Source of the DNA: an uncultured Granulosicoccaceae bacterium
Lineage (GTDB): Bacteria; Pseudomonadota; Gammaproteobacteria; CALCKW01
Direction of reading: 5' to 3'
Assembly (NCBI GenBank): GCA_937941555.1
Contig: CALDHJ010000560.1
Location: 1 to 6,660 of the forward strand
Length of the DNA stretch: 6,660 nucleotides
Shown: positions 5,764 to 6,660 of the stretch, in pieces
Layout of the letters: each line of letters opens with the position of its first letter
How positions within the stretch are numbered: position 1 is the first letter of the stretch
Notes under the pieces: generated by a model
Seen by the model: only the letters and a program-made list of their open reading frames with translations
What the model was told of the DNA's origin: nothing
Databases searched by the model: none
Program-made: the position numbers and the translations under genes

Positions 5764-6180
5764 GTGGCCTTCACACTCGACACCAAACACCTTACACACG
5801 CCGGCGTGCTCGCGATGTTGAACGCGGCTGTTGCCGCAGCCGAAGCTTTGGGCCAGCCACAGTGCATCGTGATCGTGGACGCGAGCGGGGAAGTGCTCGG
5901 CGAAATCCGCATGACCGGTGCCAAGTTCCTGAGCCGCAAGAGCGCCCGCGCCAAGGCGCGCACCGCCGCGTCCATCGGTGCGCCAACCACCGCCATACCC
6001 GAAGCGGCTCGACCCCACATTGCCGCGGCAACTGGCGGGGAAGTCACCGGTCTCGGCGGTGGATTGCCGATTCGGGTCGATGGTGTGTTGATTGGCGGGA
6101 TCGGTGTCGGGTCCGGTAGCGCGGATCAGGATATTGACGTCGCGAAGGCGGCGCTGTCTGCAATCGGCGCGGACGACTGA
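5764..6180 (+). CDS. GlcG/HbpS family (DUF336) heme-binding-like protein
   Basis: This encodes a 138-residue single-domain protein of the Haem_degrading/DUF336 family, which includes GlcG of glycolate operons and the heme-binding HbpS. Typical features are an N-terminal helix (11-30), the strand QCIVIVDASGEVLGEIRM (33-50), a helix rich in A and K (SRKSARAKARTAAS, 57-70), and the glycine-rich end GLGGGLPIRVDGVLIGGIGV (96-115) followed by SGSADQDIDVAKAAL. No signal peptide is present, unlike in exported HbpS. The family often sits beside small-acid or sugar-acid catabolic genes, but its biochemical role there is unclear. The GTG start has GGAG (5753-5756) 7 bases before it; an in-frame ATG at 5815 would remove the first helix. 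It is probably co-transcribed with the lactonase. Confidence 0.85.
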   Translation: MAFTLDTKHLTHAGVLAMLNAAVAAAEALGQPQCIVIVDASGEVLGEIRMTGAKFLSRKSARAKARTAASIGAPTTAIPEAARPHIAAATGGEVTGLGGGLPIRVDGVLIGGIGVGSGSADQDIDVAKAALSAIGADD

Positions 6181-6188
6181 CCTAACAC

Positions 6189-6205
6189 GCGGCGAGCCAT
6201 GCCGC
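6189..6205. terminator. Hairpin in the convergent gap after the lactonase operon (weak terminator candidate)
   Basis: GCGGC (6189-6193) and GCCGC (6201-6205) form a perfect 5-bp stem with a 7-base loop in the 35-bp gap between the DUF336 stop and the stop of the converging DUF4124-like gene. There is no T-tract on either side. It could serve both genes, but support is limited to position and stem. Confidence 0.25.
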
Positions 6206-6215
6206 CAAATGGGGC

Positions 6216-6660
6216 TCAGCGCAACTGCTCGCTGAGCTGGGAATCGAGGTGTCTGACACGGTCGGTGTTCAGTACGTCAAGGGCCTTGAGCTGATCCCGA
6301 ATCTGCCCAACGTCGGCACGCGAAGGCTGGGCCTCCGTGACCGGACGCGTTACCGACGGCTTATGACGCTCACCGCTGGCCGTTGAACGGGTGCCGACAC
6401 GTTCGGTCGCGATAGCCGGAATCACATTGGCGTCGGGATCGAGGTGAACCGTTTGGAATCGCGTGCCGTCAGGTGGCTGGGACGTGCTGAATTGCACCGT
6501 GCCTTGCGCGTCAGTCCAGCGATACACCGTCGAGGTGCCGGCCCGACCGGGCACGAGGTCCGAGAGGGCTGGCAGATCGGGCGTTGGGGGCAGGCTGATG
6601 CCGTCCGGCATGCGCCAAGACAGGGTGCTGAAAACGGCGAGTGGGTCCTTGCCCTGACTT
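6216..6660 (-). CDS. DUF4124-like domain protein, 5' end outside window
   Basis: The minus-strand frame is open from the window edge to TGA at 6218-6216, giving 147 visible residues. Near residues 45-62 it carries VYRWTDAQGTVQFSTSQPP, the core of the DUF4124 pattern (YxWxDxxGxxxyS...PP), a short envelope-associated domain of unknown role in many gammaproteobacterial proteins. A Pro/Ser/Arg-rich linker follows, and the last 30 residues (VGQIRDQLKALDVLNTDRVRHLDSQLSEQLR region) look helical, possibly a short coiled coil. The first in-frame ATG (6611) has no ribosome binding site, and the protein-like sequence DPLAVFSTLSWR precedes it, so the true start is probably beyond 6660. No signal peptide or membrane anchor is visible in the part present. 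It converges on the lactonase operon. Confidence 0.6.
   Translation of the reverse strand, partial: SQGKDPLAVFSTLSWRMPDGISLPPTPDLPALSDLVPGRAGTSTVYRWTDAQGTVQFSTSQPPDGTRFQTVHLDPDANVIPAIATERVGTRSTASGERHKPSVTRPVTEAQPSRADVGQIRDQLKALDVLNTDRVRHLDSQLSEQLR

Noticed and set aside
5364..6047. 227-codon minus-strand open frame spanning the lactonase and DUF336 genes
   Set aside because: It runs antisense across two well-supported genes, with Ala/Arg/Val-biased composition and no motif.
1..6660. CRISPR array, tRNA/rRNA genes, toxin-antitoxin or phage-defence cassette
   Set aside because: I saw no regularly spaced repeats, cloverleaf-like segments, or protein motifs of such systems; the genes are metabolic or of unknown function.

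Overview
The window is GC-rich, gene-dense bacterial DNA, most likely from a proteobacterium. A gammaproteobacterium is my first guess, because of the DUF4124-like protein and a GntR-type operator palindrome of the kind known from enteric bacteria. However, the closest AglE proteins I know are from Alphaproteobacteria, so the class is uncertain. There are no rRNA or tRNA genes, CRISPR arrays or phage genes. I see no clearly new multi-gene system. The most informative signals are regulatory sites and traces of insertion sequences.

Left part (1-1451). The window opens inside the 3' end of an IS481-family transposase gene (1-141), followed by a possible right terminal repeat near 174. Next are a small DUF1304 membrane protein on the minus strand (265-639) and a divergent glyoxalase/VOC-fold protein (902-1300). 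Between the convergent VOC and GST genes lies a cluster of competing GC hairpins (1363-1397).

Middle (1452-4108, minus strand). A GTG-started glutathione S-transferase family protein carries an extra C-terminal beta-rich segment. It is followed by 353 bp with no intact gene, which holds a 14-bp sequence identical to the terminal inverted repeat of IS26/IS6-family elements (2693-2706) and a possible protein C-terminal fragment (about 2522-2641). Next is aglE, the periplasmic binding protein of an alpha-glucoside ABC transporter. No permease or ATPase gene follows aglE: the IS-like end begins 43 bp past its stop. It has a good sigma70-type promoter (TTGACA, 17 bp, AATACT) with an inverted repeat immediately upstream of the -35.

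Right part (4312-6660). Divergent from aglE is a small YdhR-type monooxygenase-like protein. It is followed by a probable two-gene operon: an SMP-30/gluconolactonase-type sugar lactonase and a GlcG/HbpS-type DUF336 protein, 22 bp apart. A palindrome ATGTTA-N4-TAACAT lies 84 bp upstream of the lactonase start. It matches the operator described for the LacI-family gluconate repressor GntR, so the lactonase operon may be controlled by gluconate or a related aldonate. The window ends in the 5'-truncated reading frame of a DUF4124-like protein on the minus strand.

Taken together, the right half suggests sugar uptake (AglE) and aldonolactone hydrolysis (lactonase), with IS activity possibly having cut aglE off from the rest of its transporter operon.
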